From Candidatus Bathyarchaeota archaeon (GTDB lineage: Archaea; Thermoproteota; Bathyarchaeia; TCS64), in contig JAGTQJ010000003.1 in the NCBI GenBank assembly GCA_018396515.1, positions 1 through 6,371 on the forward strand: a stretch of 6,371 nt of DNA. Reading direction: 5' to 3'. Position numbers and translations under genes: made by a program. Under the pieces are notes generated by a model. That model was given only the letters and a program-made list of their open reading frames with translations. It searched no databases and had not been told where the DNA came from. The number at the start of each line of letters is the position of its first letter. Within the stretch, counting starts at the first letter, position 1. This document shows, piece after piece, positions 6,250 to 6,371 of the stretch.

Positions 6250-6257
6250 TTAATAAA
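6250..6257 (-). promoter_or_regulatory. TATA-like box for the small gene
   Basis: TTTATTAA on the minus strand is centred about 30 bases before ATG 6223, preceded by the purine-rich AGAAA as a possible BRE. Transcription would start near 6228, giving a leader of only about 5 bases. This supports the shorter 91-residue start. Confidence 0.4.
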
Positions 6258-6290
6258 TTTCTCGCTACAAAGCTCAAAAAAAATAAGTTT

Positions 6291-6307
6291 TTCTAAATTT
6301 TTTAGAA
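6291..6307. repeat. A/T-rich 17-base palindrome TTCTAAA-ttt-TTTAGAA
   Basis: A perfect 7-base inverted repeat with a 3-base centre lies in the A/T-rich DNA upstream of the small gene. It could be a regulator site or the end of a transcript entering from beyond the window. The rest of 6278-6371 is A/T-rich and holds no gene that I can see. Confidence 0.35.
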
Positions 6308-6371
6308 TTTCTATTGCAAAAAATTAACATACCATTTGAAATAAAGCCATCTCATATAATAAAAAGTTAAA

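Overview
The window looks archaeal. It carries two membrane subunits of an A-type (archaeal/vacuolar-type) ATPase and a stand-alone Lrp/AsnC ligand-binding (RAM) domain protein. It also shows BRE/TATA-like elements about 25-35 bases before starts, TTG initiation, heavy use of AGG for arginine, and very A/T-rich gaps between G/C-richer genes. A TACK-type archaeon such as a Bathyarchaeia member would fit, but that lineage guess is only an inference from gene style.

Every gene I can support lies on the minus strand, so transcription runs from high to low coordinates. In that order: (1) a small helical protein I do not recognise (6223-5948), with a TATA-like box and a perfect ATTCCA/TGGAAT inverted repeat at its start; (2) a stand-alone RAM-domain protein (5900-5622) whose stop overlaps by 8 bases the start of (3) a two-domain CBS protein (5629-5165), so these two are very likely co-translated; (4) after a 202-base gap with a promoter-like element, A-type ATPase subunit I, the stator/proton-path a-subunit (4962-2707, TTG start); (5) 55 bases on, the ATPase proteolipid subunit K (c-ring; 2651-1995), followed by a strong hairpin; (6) a 340-base A/T-rich gap with no convincing gene; (7) the N-terminal 551 residues of a large FtsX/MacB-type ABC transporter permease (1654 to beyond position 1).

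Subunits I and K together form the membrane proton path of the A-type ATPase: an essential arginine in I faces a carboxylate in the rotating K ring. The other subunits (A, B, C, D, E, F, H) are not in the window, and the hairpin and gap after K suggest that I-K is its own transcription unit. The RAM-CBS pair is probably regulatory (small-molecule and adenine-nucleotide sensing), but its target cannot be read from sequence.

The most interesting points are in the proteolipid gene. The protein appears to contain three helical hairpins, only the last of which keeps the ion-binding glutamate. Its 5' end has an odd translation-start layout: a short overlapping reading frame with its own Shine-Dalgarno sequence, and a full GGAGGTGA inside the annotated gene placed 5 bases before an ATA codon. 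I see no mobile element, CRISPR array, tRNA or rRNA, and no clear sign of a wholly new system.
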